Shown in pieces: positions 16,830 to 26,019 of a DNA stretch of 64,000 nucleotides (position 1 is its first letter; every line of letters begins with the position of its first letter). Origin of the DNA: Streptomyces sp. NBC_01314. Lineage in GTDB: Bacteria > Actinomycetota > Actinomycetes > Streptomycetales > Streptomycetaceae. The DNA is taken from the NCBI RefSeq assembly GCF_041435215.1, contig NZ_CP108394.1, positions 6,634,001-6,698,000 of the forward strand, read 5' to 3'. The translations under genes and the position numbers were made by a program. The notes under the pieces were generated by a model. That model saw only the letters and a list, made by a program, of their open reading frames with translations. It did not search any database and had not been told where the DNA came from.

Positions 16830-18626
16830 ATGGTTCAGCCACCCGATCATCCGCCGCAGGGCGGTTTCGGAGCACCACAGGGCCCGCCACCGCAGTCACA
16901 GCCACAACCGCCGTACGGCTACCCGCAGACGCCCCCGCCGCAGGGCCCGCCCGTGCCGGGCCCCGGCTACGGCTACCCCCAGCAGCAGCAGCAGCCGCCG
17001 CCCGCCCAGCCGGGCCCGTACACGCAGTCCGGCCCGTACGCCCAGCCGCAGCAGCCCGGCCCCTACGCCCAGCCCGGCCCGTACAACCCGGCGTCGCAGG
17101 CCGGTTACGGCTACCCGCAGTCGCAGTACCCGGGCGCGCCCACCCCGCCGCCCGTCGGTGGCGGCGGTTCCAGGAACCCCTTCAAGGGCAAGCCCGCGAT
17201 GATCATCGGCGCCACCGTGGCCGCGCTGCTCGTGGTGGGCGGCACGGTGTTCGCGGTGACGAGCCTCGGGGACGACGGCGAGAAGAAGCCGGTCGCCAAG
17301 GAGAGCGCGAGCCCCACCGAGGACGGCAAGCCCTCGCCCTCGCCCACCGAGCCCGTCAACCAGGGCGACGGCAGCGGCGACGGCGGCGAGGACCTCGACA
17401 TCTCCGACCTCAACGCGGACCGCAAGGCGGGCGAGGCGAAGGTGCTCTGGTACAAGAGCGCCCCCGACGCCCCCGGTTCCGGTGCGAACGCACCCGGCCT
17501 GTGGGTCACCGACAAGGTCGCGGTGAAGCCCGCGTACAAGCAGCTGTTCGCCTACAACGTCGGTGACGGGAACCCCGCCTGGGACCCGATCGAGTTCGAG
17601 GGCAAGATCTGCGCGGTCACCCCGAAGGCGACCTCCGGCGACCGGATCGTGGTCTCGTACCAGAGCGGCACCGGGAGCGACGCCGAGTGCGACCAGCTCC
17701 AGCAGGTCGACCTGAACACCGGCGACAAGGGCTGGTCGACGGAGCTGGAGAAGGGCGAGCTGTTCGACAGCGCCATCAGCGTCGGGCTGTCCGTCACCGG
17801 TGACACGCTCATGGTGGGCCGCTCGCAGTCCGGGACGGCGTACGACGTCAACACCGGCAAGAAGCTGTTCGACAAGAAGAGTTACGGACAGTCGTGCTAC
17901 CCGGCCGGGTTCGCGGGCGGCACGCGGCTGATCTCCGTCTCCTCCTGCGCGGTGACCACCGACAAGGAGCACGACGAGGTCCAGGAACTCGACCCGAGGA
18001 CCGGCAAGGCCAAGTGGACGCGGAAGATCCCCAAGGGCTGGAAGGTCGAGCACGCGTACTCGGTGGACCCGCTCGTCCTCTACCTCACCAACGAGGACGA
18101 GAACACCTGGAACATCTCCACCCTGAACGCCGACGGCTCGACCCGCTCGCAGGTCGACTCCGACGACTCGTTCGCGCCCGAGTGCGACGGCGGGATCCTC
18201 ACCCGTGACATGCAGGGCTGCACGAACGTCGCGGCCGACGCGAACACCCTCTACCTGCCGACCGAGGAGAAGGACGGCACGAACGAGATCGTCGCGCTGA
18301 ACCTCGCGACCGGCAAGGAGAAGTGGCGTCTCAAGTCACCCTCCTCCGACGCGGAGATCTCCCCGATCAGGGTCGAGGGTTCGAAGCTCATCGCGTACGT
18401 GGAGTCCACGCGCGACGCGGGCGGCCAGGTGGTGTCCGTTCCGACCACCGGCAACAGCCGCCAGGCGACCAAGCTCATCCAGATGCCGGCGAGCGCCGCG
18501 GAGATCGAGAGTTCCTTCTACTCGAAGGCCATCGACTACGTGGACGGGCGCTTCTACATCTCCACGACCCTGCTGAACGGTGTCGACGACGCGAAGGAGA
18601 AGTTGATGCTGGCCTACGGCAAGTGA
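16830..18626 (+). CDS. Membrane-anchored PQQ-type beta-propeller protein, paralogue A
   Basis: The 598-residue protein has a cytoplasmic head of about 120 residues rich in Pro, Gln, Gly and Tyr (repeats such as PGPYxQ and GYGYPQ). A single membrane helix follows (PAMIIGATVAALLVVGGTVF, about 127-148), then an acidic linker and an extracellular domain of repeated WxxxL, NTGKK and DPRTGKAKW-type blades. These suggest a PQQ-like (BamB-like) beta-propeller. ATG 16830 follows GGGGGAAAG. Such proteins often act as scaffolds or sensors at the envelope; no catalytic residues are evident. A paralogue follows after 196 bases in the same direction. Confidence 0.85.
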   Translation: MVQPPDHPPQGGFGAPQGPPPQSQPQPPYGYPQTPPPQGPPVPGPGYGYPQQQQQPPPAQPGPYTQSGPYAQPQQPGPYAQPGPYNPASQAGYGYPQSQYPGAPTPPPVGGGGSRNPFKGKPAMIIGATVAALLVVGGTVFAVTSLGDDGEKKPVAKESASPTEDGKPSPSPTEPVNQGDGSGDGGEDLDISDLNADRKAGEAKVLWYKSAPDAPGSGANAPGLWVTDKVAVKPAYKQLFAYNVGDGNPAWDPIEFEGKICAVTPKATSGDRIVVSYQSGTGSDAECDQLQQVDLNTGDKGWSTELEKGELFDSAISVGLSVTGDTLMVGRSQSGTAYDVNTGKKLFDKKSYGQSCYPAGFAGGTRLISVSSCAVTTDKEHDEVQELDPRTGKAKWTRKIPKGWKVEHAYSVDPLVLYLTNEDENTWNISTLNADGSTRSQVDSDDSFAPECDGGILTRDMQGCTNVAADANTLYLPTEEKDGTNEIVALNLATGKEKWRLKSPSSDAEISPIRVEGSKLIAYVESTRDAGGQVVSVPTTGNSRQATKLIQMPASAAEIESSFYSKAIDYVDGRFYISTTLLNGVDDAKEKLMLAYGK

Positions 18627-18822
18627 CGCGCGCTACCGCCGCGCGCCGCGGGCCGGCCGTGTCCCGGCCGTCGGCGCGGGCTACGGGGCGGACCGCGCCG
18701 TAGCCGCGGGCCGCGAACGCCGGCGTTCCGACGCCACCGCCGTCCGGCCCCGCCGTGACCCGGTCGACATCCCCATCCGTCCCTCACCCTTCCTCCGAGA
18801 TCCGCTTCGAGGTATCCACGTC

Positions 18823-20811
18823 ATGACGCAGCCGCCGCCCCCGCCGAACCAGCCCCCGGGCCCGCCCCCCAACCAGCCGCCCGCGCAGCCCCCGCAGGAC
18901 GCCACCCCGCCGCAGGGCGGCTTCGGCGCGCCCACACCCCCGCCGCCCGGCGGTTTCGGCGCCCCGACACCCCCGCCGCAGGGCCCGCCCGCGCCGGGCC
19001 CGGGCTACGGCTACCCGCAGGCACCCCCGGCGCAGCAGACCCCGCCGCCCGCCCAGCCTCCGCAGGGGCCCCCGCCCGCGCAGGGCCCCGGCTACGGCTA
19101 CCCGCAGACGCCTCCGCCGCAGCCCGGCTACGGCTACCCGGGCCAGCCCGGTCACCCCGGTCAGCCGGGTCCCTACGGCCAGCCGCAGCCCGGCTACGGA
19201 CAGCAGCCCCAGCCCGGCCCCTACGGCCAGCAGCCGCAGCCCGGCCCGTACGGCTATCAGCCGCCGACCATGCCGTTGCACCCGCAGATGGGGCAGGCTC
19301 CGGGCGGTCCGGGTGGCAAGAAGAAGGTCAACTCCACGGCGATCATCATCACCGCGGCGGTCGCGGCCATCGCGCTCATCGTCGGCGGCGGCGTCTATGT
19401 CGCCTCCTCCAGCGGGGACGACGACAACGGCAAGAAGGACACGGCCAGTTCGGAGGGGACGACCGGCGGCAAGGACGACACCAAGGGCGACGAGGGCGGT
19501 TCGTCGTCGTCCGGCGGTTCGTCGACCGGCGGCGTGGAGGTCCCGACCGAGGCGCAGGAGAAGACGCCCTCCAGCACCAGCGCGAAGATCCTCTTCCAGG
19601 TGCCCGCGCACGAGGTCAAGGAAAAGCTGACGATCGACAGCGTCAAGGGCTCCTGGCTGACGAAGACCACGTACGCCAAGTCGGCCCTGAACAAGATCGT
19701 CGGCTATGACCCGGACAGCGGGAAGTCCAAGTGGACGCTGGACCTGGCCGGTCAGACCTGCGCGGGCTCCCGTGAGATCACCACCGAGGGCATCGCCGTC
19801 GTGGTGACCGAGTCGGCCAAGCGCAAGAACAACGACGACCGCCACCCCTGCACCGAGGTCACCGCGTTCAACGTCGAGACCGGCAAGGAAGTGTGGACCA
19901 AGAGCGCCGAGACGAGCGGCGAGAAGGTGCCGTTCGGCGAGGTCACCATCTCCGGTACGACGGTCGCCGCGTCCGGCGGCTACGAGGGCGGCGCCGCGTT
20001 CGACGTCAACTCCGGCAAGGTGCTGTGGTCGCCGAAGGTCGGCGAGTGCATCGACGAGGGCTACGCGGGCGGCGCCCAGCTGATCGCGGTCCGCAAGTGC
20101 GGCGACTACGGCAGCGAGACCTTCCAGATCCAGCTGCTCGACCCGAAGTCGGGCAGCGTCAAGTGGACCTACAAGGTTCCCTCCGGCATCCAGCGTGCCA
20201 AGGTCATCTCCACCAACCCCGTCGTCTTCGGCGTGGTGACGGGCAGCGACGTCCCGCTGACCGGCACGAACGACATCTTCTCGCTCGACGACAGCGGCAA
20301 GCTGCGCGCCAAGATCTCCATCCCGGACGACAAGTACGACTACGAGTGCCCCGTCCGCGGTGTCTGGGCCTGCAGGGGCATCTACGTCGGCAACGACAAG
20401 GTGTACATGCCGACCAAGAACCACGACGGCACCGGCTCCTACAGCTCCACCAACGAGATCGTCTCCTTCTCGCTGGCCAGCGGTAAGTCCACCGGCGACA
20501 GGGTCGACGCGGGCGACGACTACGAGCTGTTCCCGATCCGGATGGACGGGCCGAACATCATCGCCTTCAAGGACGGCCCGTACGACAAGGGCGCCCAGAT
20601 CGTCTCGGTCGACGGCAAGACGCTGAAGCAGACCAAGCTCCTGGAGACCCCGTCCTCGGAGTCGGTGCTCCGCGCGATCAGCGGCATGACGCCGACGCTG
20701 AGCGAGATGCTCTACACCGACGGACGGTGGTTCATCGGCTCGGAACTCGTCAGCAAGCCCTACTCGAAGGACGAGAAGGAGTACACGGCGCTCGGTTTCG
20801 GGGCGAAGTAA
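18823..20811 (+). CDS. Membrane-anchored PQQ-type beta-propeller protein, paralogue B
   Basis: Same plan as its upstream neighbour, at 662 residues. The head (1-165) is a low-complexity Pro/Gln/Gly/Tyr region with repeated GYGYPQ and QPGPYGQ words. A membrane helix follows (AIIITAAVAAIALIVGGGVYV, about 170-190), then a Ser/Gly/Asp linker. The outer propeller region has blade words DPDSGKSKWTL, NVETGKEVW, DVNSGKVLW and DPKSGSVKW. Four or more cysteines in the outer domain could form disulfides. The pair clearly arose by duplication and divergence. A strong hairpin terminator follows 27 bases after the stop. Confidence 0.85.
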   Translation: MTQPPPPPNQPPGPPPNQPPAQPPQDATPPQGGFGAPTPPPPGGFGAPTPPPQGPPAPGPGYGYPQAPPAQQTPPPAQPPQGPPPAQGPGYGYPQTPPPQPGYGYPGQPGHPGQPGPYGQPQPGYGQQPQPGPYGQQPQPGPYGYQPPTMPLHPQMGQAPGGPGGKKKVNSTAIIITAAVAAIALIVGGGVYVASSSGDDDNGKKDTASSEGTTGGKDDTKGDEGGSSSSGGSSTGGVEVPTEAQEKTPSSTSAKILFQVPAHEVKEKLTIDSVKGSWLTKTTYAKSALNKIVGYDPDSGKSKWTLDLAGQTCAGSREITTEGIAVVVTESAKRKNNDDRHPCTEVTAFNVETGKEVWTKSAETSGEKVPFGEVTISGTTVAASGGYEGGAAFDVNSGKVLWSPKVGECIDEGYAGGAQLIAVRKCGDYGSETFQIQLLDPKSGSVKWTYKVPSGIQRAKVISTNPVVFGVVTGSDVPLTGTNDIFSLDDSGKLRAKISIPDDKYDYECPVRGVWACRGIYVGNDKVYMPTKNHDGTGSYSSTNEIVSFSLASGKSTGDRVDAGDDYELFPIRMDGPNIIAFKDGPYDKGAQIVSVDGKTLKQTKLLETPSSESVLRAISGMTPTLSEMLYTDGRWFIGSELVSKPYSKDEKEYTALGFGAK

Positions 20812-20838
20812 CCCCACGCGCCCCCTCGACCTCGCTCA

Positions 20839-20870
20839 ACGGCCCCGCCCCTGCTCAGGGGCGGGGCCGT
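20839..20870 (+). terminator. Hairpin terminator after the propeller genes
   Basis: Perfect 15-bp arms 20839-20853 and 20856-20870 (ACGGCCCCGCCCCTG and complement) with a two-base loop. There is no T-run, as is usual for Streptomyces terminators. Confidence 0.75.
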
Positions 20871-21070
20871 GCACGTATCCCTCATCACGCTCGAATTGGA
20901 GGGAATTTCGGTAATCCGGGGCACTTCTCTCGATAGGGGGAGCGCAACGTCGAACAAGCGTGTAGCTTCCGGGGGCATGAAGAGCGGGGAGCCGACGGGG
21001 AAGCCGGGGGGCTTCTGTCCGTGAGGACCAGTGGGCCGCCATAGTTGGCAACCATCTGGGGGGACTGGGG

Positions 21071-21784
21071 GTGGGTGGCTCGATGGGAGTGCGGCTCATG
21101 GTGGTCGACGACCACCGACTGCTGGCCGAGGCGCTGGCCTCGGCGTTGAAGCTGCGGGGGCACCGCGTGCTCGCGGCGGCGGCGCCCGCCGCGGGCGCGG
21201 CGGAACTGGTGATCACACGGGCACCCGAGGTGTGCCTGATCGGCACGGCGACACCCGCCGAGCCGGGCATCTTCGACCCGGTGGTGAGGATCAAGCGGGA
21301 ACGCCCGCAAGTGGCGGTACTGGTCCTGGGCCCGGTGCCCAATCCACGAGGCATCGCGGCGGCCTTCGCCGCCGGCGCCTCGGGCTACGTCCGGCACGAC
21401 GAGCGCATCGAGGGGGTCGAGCGGGCCATCATGAAGGCCCGCGCCGGCGAGGCCGCGGTGGCCCCCCAACTCCTCCAGAGCGCCTTCAGCGAACTGCTGA
21501 ACCCCGCCGCCCAGCCGGACGACGAGGGCCAGCGGCTCCTGCAGATGCTGACGCCGCGTGAGGTCGAGGTCCTGGTGCGGGTGGCGGACGGCGAGGACAC
21601 CCGTCTGATCGCGGCGGGCATGAACATCGCCCCGTCGACCGCCCGCACGCACGTCCAGCGGGTGTTGATGAAGCTGGGCGTGGGGTCGAGGCTGGAAGCG
21701 GCGGCGCTGGCGGCGCGCACGGGGTTGCTGGACCGGGCGGGTCCGGTGCCGCACCCGTCGCCGGGGGCGGGTGCGGGGGCGTAG
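21071..21784 (+). CDS. Orphan LuxR-type response regulator with atypical receiver
   Basis: Two-domain regulator (237 residues from GTG 21071; ATG 21083 is an equally possible start). The receiver keeps the acidic pocket (VVDDH). The strand that normally ends in the phosphorylated aspartate reads PEVCLIGTA, with Gly at about residue 58, and the usual Lys/Thr switch residues are not recognisable. The C-terminal half is a NarL/FixJ helix-turn-helix (LTPREVEVLVRVADGE, then STARTHVQRVLMKLGV). Phosphorylation in the classical way is therefore unlikely. No kinase gene is adjacent. It converges on the lipase gene across a shared terminator. Confidence 0.88.
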   Translation: MGGSMGVRLMVVDDHRLLAEALASALKLRGHRVLAAAAPAAGAAELVITRAPEVCLIGTATPAEPGIFDPVVRIKRERPQVAVLVLGPVPNPRGIAAAFAAGASGYVRHDERIEGVERAIMKARAGEAAVAPQLLQSAFSELLNPAAQPDDEGQRLLQMLTPREVEVLVRVADGEDTRLIAAGMNIAPSTARTHVQRVLMKLGVGSRLEAAALAARTGLLDRAGPVPHPSPGAGAGA

Positions 21785-21848
21785 GGCGGCGGCGCCCGGC
21801 CGGCTGGGTTCGGGCGCCGCGACGGCATGAGGGAGCCGCGACGGCAGC

Positions 21849-21887
21849 GGGGAGCCGCATCAGGCCGTCGGCCCGATGCGGCTCCCC
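21849..21887. terminator. Bidirectional hairpin between regulator and lipase
   Basis: Perfect 13-bp arms GGGGAGCCGCATC (21849-21861) and its complement (21875-21887) with a 13-base loop, placed between two convergent genes, so it can serve both. Confidence 0.75.
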
Positions 21888-21905
21888 GGGGATGCCGGAC
21901 GCGGA

Positions 21906-22880
21906 TCAGTTCACGCCCAAGGCGTTCAGAATCGCCACGGAGACCTGGTCAGCGGCGTTCTTGTGGCCCTTGGCGTTGGGGTGGACGAAGGCCACCTGGA
22001 ACGGGTCGAGGCTGGTGAGGAGGCCCTCGACCCACTTGCCCGCGTCACAGACGCTGTGGTTCCGGGTGGAGTCGGAGAGGCCGACGAAGGTGTCCCCGTG
22101 CTCACCGGCGGCCTTCTCGATGGTGGCGTTGAGCGGTCCCAGGACGTCGTCGCGCAGCCAGTCCAGGTCCCCCGGGGTGATCGAGGCGAACTGCTCCCAG
22201 TCGTTGTACCGGCACTTGGACGTGTCCTCGGGGATGACGGTGGGATAGCCGACGTTCAGGACCTTGGCGTGCGGGGCGCGCTCGTGGAGCGTGGCGAGCA
22301 TGTCGTCGTAGTCCTGGCTCACCTTGGTCAGCCGGCCGGGAATGTTGTCGGCCAGGTCGTCCCGGCACGGTGTGCCCACGCCGCCGCTGCCGTCGCCCAG
22401 TTGCAGACAGGTGAAGAGGATCTCGGCGAACCCGAGGGTGTTGCCGCCCGCGCCGACGGTGATCACGTCGGTGCCGGGGCTCACCGCCTCGGACTGGGGA
22501 GGCACCGGGGGGAACGGGTAGTCCGGGTCCTCGGAGAACGGCGGCAGATGGCGGCCGATCGGCTCCTGGGCGTTGAAGGTGATGTCCTCGATGGCGGCGG
22601 CACCACAGCTGACATTGGTCAGCTCGATCAGTGAGCCGAGGTCGCGGTCGATGACCTGGGGGTACGACAGGTCGGTGCGCTCGCATCCGTCACGCGGGAC
22701 TTCGAAGGTCTCGCCCGCCGCCGGGATGACCCCGGCGGTGTAGGAGTCGCCCAGGGCGACCCACTCGTAGGCCGCCGCGGCGGCCGGGGTGGCGTCGGCG
22801 AGCTGCACGGGGATGAGGGCACCTGCGGCGAGAGCCACGGCGGAGCCCAGCACGGCCAGTCGAGTGCGCATGTTTGCCAC
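21906..22880 (-). CDS. Secreted SGNH/GDSL lipase or esterase
   Basis: Exported hydrolase of 324 residues. A Sec-type signal peptide (MRTRLAVLGSAVALAAGALIP, cleavage likely after the Ala run near 37) precedes block I WVALGDSYTAG with the catalytic serine. Block III reads GAGGN, where many relatives have GxND. The C-terminal block V is FVHPNAKGH with the catalytic histidine. Several cysteines fit the disulfide-rich Streptomyces GDSL lipases. GTG 22880 is chosen because GGAGG ends five bases upstream. The 306-base gap upstream (22881-23186) has no gene; it contains GACAG-CTGTC inverted words and presumably the promoter. Confidence 0.88.
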   Translation of the reverse strand: MANMRTRLAVLGSAVALAAGALIPVQLADATPAAAAAYEWVALGDSYTAGVIPAAGETFEVPRDGCERTDLSYPQVIDRDLGSLIELTNVSCGAAAIEDITFNAQEPIGRHLPPFSEDPDYPFPPVPPQSEAVSPGTDVITVGAGGNTLGFAEILFTCLQLGDGSGGVGTPCRDDLADNIPGRLTKVSQDYDDMLATLHERAPHAKVLNVGYPTVIPEDTSKCRYNDWEQFASITPGDLDWLRDDVLGPLNATIEKAAGEHGDTFVGLSDSTRNHSVCDAGKWVEGLLTSLDPFQVAFVHPNAKGHKNAADQVSVAILNALGVN

Positions 22881-23186
22881 GAATCCTCCAGAGATACGGT
22901 TTTGGCGGCGCTATGACCGTACGAGGATTGTTACTCAGCGCACTAGATCCGATACAGACAGTGACTTGCTGTCAGGTCTCTGGGATCACCCCGGTCCCGG
23001 GTGACTTGTTCTGAACGGGCGAGGTCGGCATGCGGACCAAGTGTGTCCGCCTGTCGACGCATCCGGCGCGGTGTTCGATCACTGCGAAGGCTTCCCCGCC
23101 AATCCCTCGGACCCCGGCCCGCCGAACGGCCACTGTCGGCTGTCCTGTTCACGCCCACCGCGCCCACCGGCCGTCGCGGACAGTGA

Positions 23187-23462
23187 TCAGCCGCGCGGCG
23201 AGGTGAGCCGGCCGGAGGTGATGGCCTGGAGGAGGTGGGCGACGGGGGTGGGGGTGGTGCGGAGGTGGGTGGTGGGGGTGTCCGATTCGCGGAGGCGGAT
23301 GTCGTCGGTGGTTGCGGCGAGTTCGACGCACGCGTTGCCCTCGGCGCCGCCGGAGAAAGTGGACTTCTGCCAGGTGACGGGGAATGCGGCCAGTTCGACA
23401 CAGGTGTCGCCTTCGCCGCCACCGGAGAACGTCGACTTCTGCCAGTTCGGGGCCTGAGCCAT
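23187..23462 (-). CDS. DUF397 protein with a duplicated motif
   Basis: Small partner of the adjacent XRE regulator. The hallmark WQKSTFSGGxEGxxCVELA occurs twice, near residues 7 and 36, so an internal duplication of about 29 codons has happened. The rest of a DUF397 domain follows the second copy only. A proline/threonine-rich tail replaces the usual compact ending. ATG 23462 has GAGG six bases upstream; a GTG at 23474 overlapping the regulator stop (GTGA) is an alternative. DUF397 proteins accompany Scr1-type regulators and anti-sigma-like ATPases in Streptomyces and influence development; the role of this one is inferred from context. Confidence 0.8.
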   Translation of the reverse strand: MAQAPNWQKSTFSGGGEGDTCVELAAFPVTWQKSTFSGGAEGNACVELAATTDDIRLRESDTPTTHLRTTPTPVAHLLQAITSGRLTSPRG

Positions 23463-23470
23463 GAGGCGCC

Positions 23471-24322
23471 TCACAGTTCCTTCGACAAGCGGTGGATGAA
23501 GTCCCGGGACGCGGTGGGGGTCAGCGTCGCCTCCTCCACTTTACGGAAAAGTGTTCGAAGCGTTCTCAGTTGCGGCCCGGCATCGATGAATGCGGTGCCT
23601 GTGGCGGTTTCCCGGAGCCCGGTGTCGAGTTGGGGGACCGGGCCTCCCATGTACATCATCGAAGCTCCGGCGCCGCCGAAACCGTCCTGGTCGATCGGGA
23701 TGACGCGTACGGTGACGTGCTCCTGGTCGGTCCGATCCAGGATCTGCCGGAGTTGAGTACGGGAGACGTGGCGGTCGGCCACGCGGATGCGCAGGGCGAA
23801 CTCGTGGACGATCGCTTCGTACGGGGTGGGGGCATCGCCTTCGATGACGGTGCGTCGCCTCATGCGGTGTTCCACCCGGGGTGTCAGCTCACTGTCGGGG
23901 AGTTCCGGGCGCATGTACCCGAAGACGGCCCGGGCGTAGTCCGGGGTTTGGAGGAGGCCCGGAACGTAAGTGATGACGACCTCGCGCAGGAGCGCCGCGT
24001 GGTGCTCCGCCTCGGCCAGGTCCAGGTTCACCGGGGGCAGTACTTCCCGGTACTCCTCCCACCAGCCCCGTGTGCGATCGGTCGCCATTGCTGCCAGGGC
24101 CTCGATCAACCCCTCGTCCGCACAGGCGTAGTGAGCGGCGAGGCGACGTACCCGAGCGGCGCTCACGCCCGCGACCCCGGACTCGATCTGGCTCATCTGG
24201 ACCGAGTCGGCTCCTAGGAGCGCCGCTGCCTCCCGCGCCTTCATGCCGGTCGCCTCGCGCAGTTTGCGCAGCTCGGAGCCCAGTCGCACTCTGCGGGCCG
24301 TGAGATGCCTCTTCGGCGGCAC
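23471..24322 (-). CDS. XRE regulator with DUF5753 (Scr1-type) domain
   Basis: DNA-binding protein of 283 residues. An N-terminal helix-turn-helix (about 12-65, LGSELRKLREATGMKAREAAALLG, then SQIESG) is followed by a DUF5753 domain (about 90-275), recognisable by WWEEYRE, YVPGLLQTPDYARAV and a late F-x-D/E-LR region. GTG 24322 is preceded by GAGGAGG. The DUF397 gene follows almost directly, and an anti-sigma-like ATPase is encoded divergently, the usual trio of these developmental modules. A TCCTAA-TTAGGA palindrome in the divergent gap is a candidate autoregulatory site. Confidence 0.9.
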   Translation of the reverse strand: MPPKRHLTARRVRLGSELRKLREATGMKAREAAALLGADSVQMSQIESGVAGVSAARVRRLAAHYACADEGLIEALAAMATDRTRGWWEEYREVLPPVNLDLAEAEHHAALLREVVITYVPGLLQTPDYARAVFGYMRPELPDSELTPRVEHRMRRRTVIEGDAPTPYEAIVHEFALRIRVADRHVSRTQLRQILDRTDQEHVTVRVIPIDQDGFGGAGASMMYMGGPVPQLDTGLRETATGTAFIDAGPQLRTLRTLFRKVEEATLTPTASRDFIHRLSKEL

Positions 24323-24396
24323 CGATGCCTCCTCGTCCCAACTGCCCCGTGTGCGTACCTCGTTCGGGGGTCAGAATACGGCAGCCGGTTGCGGAA

Positions 24397-24410
24397 TCCT
24401 AAAGTTAGGA
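24397..24410. promoter_or_regulatory. Palindrome between regulator and ATPase genes
   Basis: TCCTAA-AG-TTAGGA is a perfect palindrome in a locally AT-rich part of the 231-base divergent gap. On the minus strand TAGGAT within it lies 17 bases after TGACTG, so it may overlap the regulator's own promoter. Confidence 0.5.
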
Positions 24411-24553
24411 AATACCGTCAGTCATGCGCCGCACACGCTGCGGTATCACCGGCACCCCGGAAGCGCACCTCTCCGTCATGCCCCGACGGCTGAGGCAATG
24501 CCACCGCCCGCCCAGACCAACCCCCGCCCTCACCCCCACCACGGAGCTGACCC

Positions 24554-24967
24554 ATGCCCGAAATCGCACCCGACCCCTGGGAGTACGTCCTCCACATCCC
24601 CCACGACCCCCGAGCCGTCACCGTCTCCCGCCGCACCCTCCGCCTCATCCTCACGATGCACGGCCTGACCACGCTCCTGGACACCGCCGAACTCCTCGCC
24701 ACGGAGCTGATCGCCAATGCCGTACTCCACACCAAGGGTCCAGCGGCCCTGCGCGTGCGCTGGTCGGGCAACACCCTGTGGATCGGAGCCTGGGACGCGG
24801 ACCCCGAACCCCCGGAACCCCCGGCCCGGTTGGCGGCCACGCCCGACACGGAATCCGGCCGAGGCCTCGCCCTCGTACGGGCCTGCACGGACGTATGGGG
24901 CTGGCAGCCGTCCTCCCGTTTCGGGCACCTGGGCAAATATGTGTGGTGCGAACTGATGGCCGCGTAG
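24554..24967 (+). CDS. Anti-sigma-factor-like ATP-binding protein
   Basis: Single-domain HATPase_c protein of 137 residues, in the RsbW-like family that binds sigma or anti-anti-sigma factors. The N-box reads ELLATELIANAVLHT, and the nucleotide loop GRGLALVRACTDVWG sits near residue 103. The kinase H-box is absent, as expected. GGAG precedes ATG 24554 by about 8 bases. It is divergent from the XRE/DUF397 pair and only 32 bases upstream of the Rpn-type nuclease gene, so it probably shares a transcript with it. Confidence 0.85.
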   Translation: MPEIAPDPWEYVLHIPHDPRAVTVSRRTLRLILTMHGLTTLLDTAELLATELIANAVLHTKGPAALRVRWSGNTLWIGAWDADPEPPEPPARLAATPDTESGRGLALVRACTDVWGWQPSSRFGHLGKYVWCELMAA

Positions 24968-24999
24968 CTCGTTGAGCACCCCGACAGAAAGGAGAGCCG

Positions 25000-25890
25000 A
25001 TGGTCAGCTCGTCGCACGAGGCGCTGCACCGGATCTTCCAGAAGGATCCCGCGCTGCTCACCCGCACTCTGCAACAGGTGCTGGACGTGCCCTTCCCCGA
25101 GCCGCGCGAGTTCGCGGCCATGAACGTCGACCTCACGGAGATCGAACCCGTCGAGCGGCGCGTGGACACGCTGCTGCGGGCCGAGACCGACGAGGGGACG
25201 TATCTCCTGGTCGTCGAGTCCCAGGGGAAGAAGGACGAGGCCAAGCAACGCAGTTGGCCGTACTACCTCAGCTACCTGTACGCGAAGTACCACTGCGACC
25301 CGGTGCTGATCGTGATCACCCAGAGCCGTGCCACGGCCCGCTGGGCGGAGCAGCCCATCCATCTCGGGGTGCGAGGCCGTCCCTCGCTGACGGTACGGCC
25401 ACTCGTGCTGGGCCCGGACAACGTACCGGTGGTCGCGGACGAGCGGTCGGCCGAGCGGGATGTATCTCTCGCGGTGCTCTCGGCGATGACGCATGGCAAG
25501 GGCCCCAAGGCTGCCGCCATACTGGAATCCCTGGTAGCCGCCCTGCATACCATCGACGCGGAGAGCGCCGCGGTCTTCGTGCAGTTCGTCGACTCGTGCC
25601 TGAAGGACCCCGAGGCACAGCAGATCTGGAGGGACCTCATGACGGATACGCAGTACTTCTGGCGACACCCGCTTGCTGAGCAGACACGTGAGGAAGGCCG
25701 TGAGGAAGGCCGTGAGGAAGGCCGGATCGAGGCTCAGATCGAGATGATCTTCAAGACCCTCGAATGGCGTGGCATCCCGGTGCCGGACCAGGTCCGCGAA
25801 CGAGTCATCGACTGCCCCGACCGAGCTCAGCTCATGGTCTGGGCGGAACGGGCCCTCCGCGTGACCGACGCCGAGGACCTGTTCCGCTGA
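25000..25890 (+). CDS. Rpn-family PD-(D/E)XK nuclease or putative transposase
   Basis: The 296-residue protein resembles the Rpn/PDDEXK families, recombination-promoting nucleases related to transposase_31. Residues 45-85 carry the nuclease core, with acidic residues in NVDLTEIEP and the E-x-Q(G)K element in LLVVESQGKKD. A helical middle follows, then a tandem REEGREEGREEGR coiled segment near 225-240 and a C-terminal helical domain (ILKTLEWRGI-type). AGGAGAG precedes ATG 25000. Two downstream fragments (26205-26816) repeat only its C-terminal part, indicating local duplication and decay. Confidence 0.8.
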   Translation: MVSSSHEALHRIFQKDPALLTRTLQQVLDVPFPEPREFAAMNVDLTEIEPVERRVDTLLRAETDEGTYLLVVESQGKKDEAKQRSWPYYLSYLYAKYHCDPVLIVITQSRATARWAEQPIHLGVRGRPSLTVRPLVLGPDNVPVVADERSAERDVSLAVLSAMTHGKGPKAAAILESLVAALHTIDAESAAVFVQFVDSCLKDPEAQQIWRDLMTDTQYFWRHPLAEQTREEGREEGREEGRIEAQIEMIFKTLEWRGIPVPDQVRERVIDCPDRAQLMVWAERALRVTDAEDLFR

Positions 25891-26019
25891 CCGAGCAGTG
25901 GGCCGGATGATCCGTCGCGGAGTGAGCGGGACAGGCTCGACGGCTGCCTTCCGCTGAAGGCGCGTCCGTTCGAGGGTGCCTGGTAGGTCGGCTCGCCATT
26001 CGTGTGGGTCGGCGTGAGG

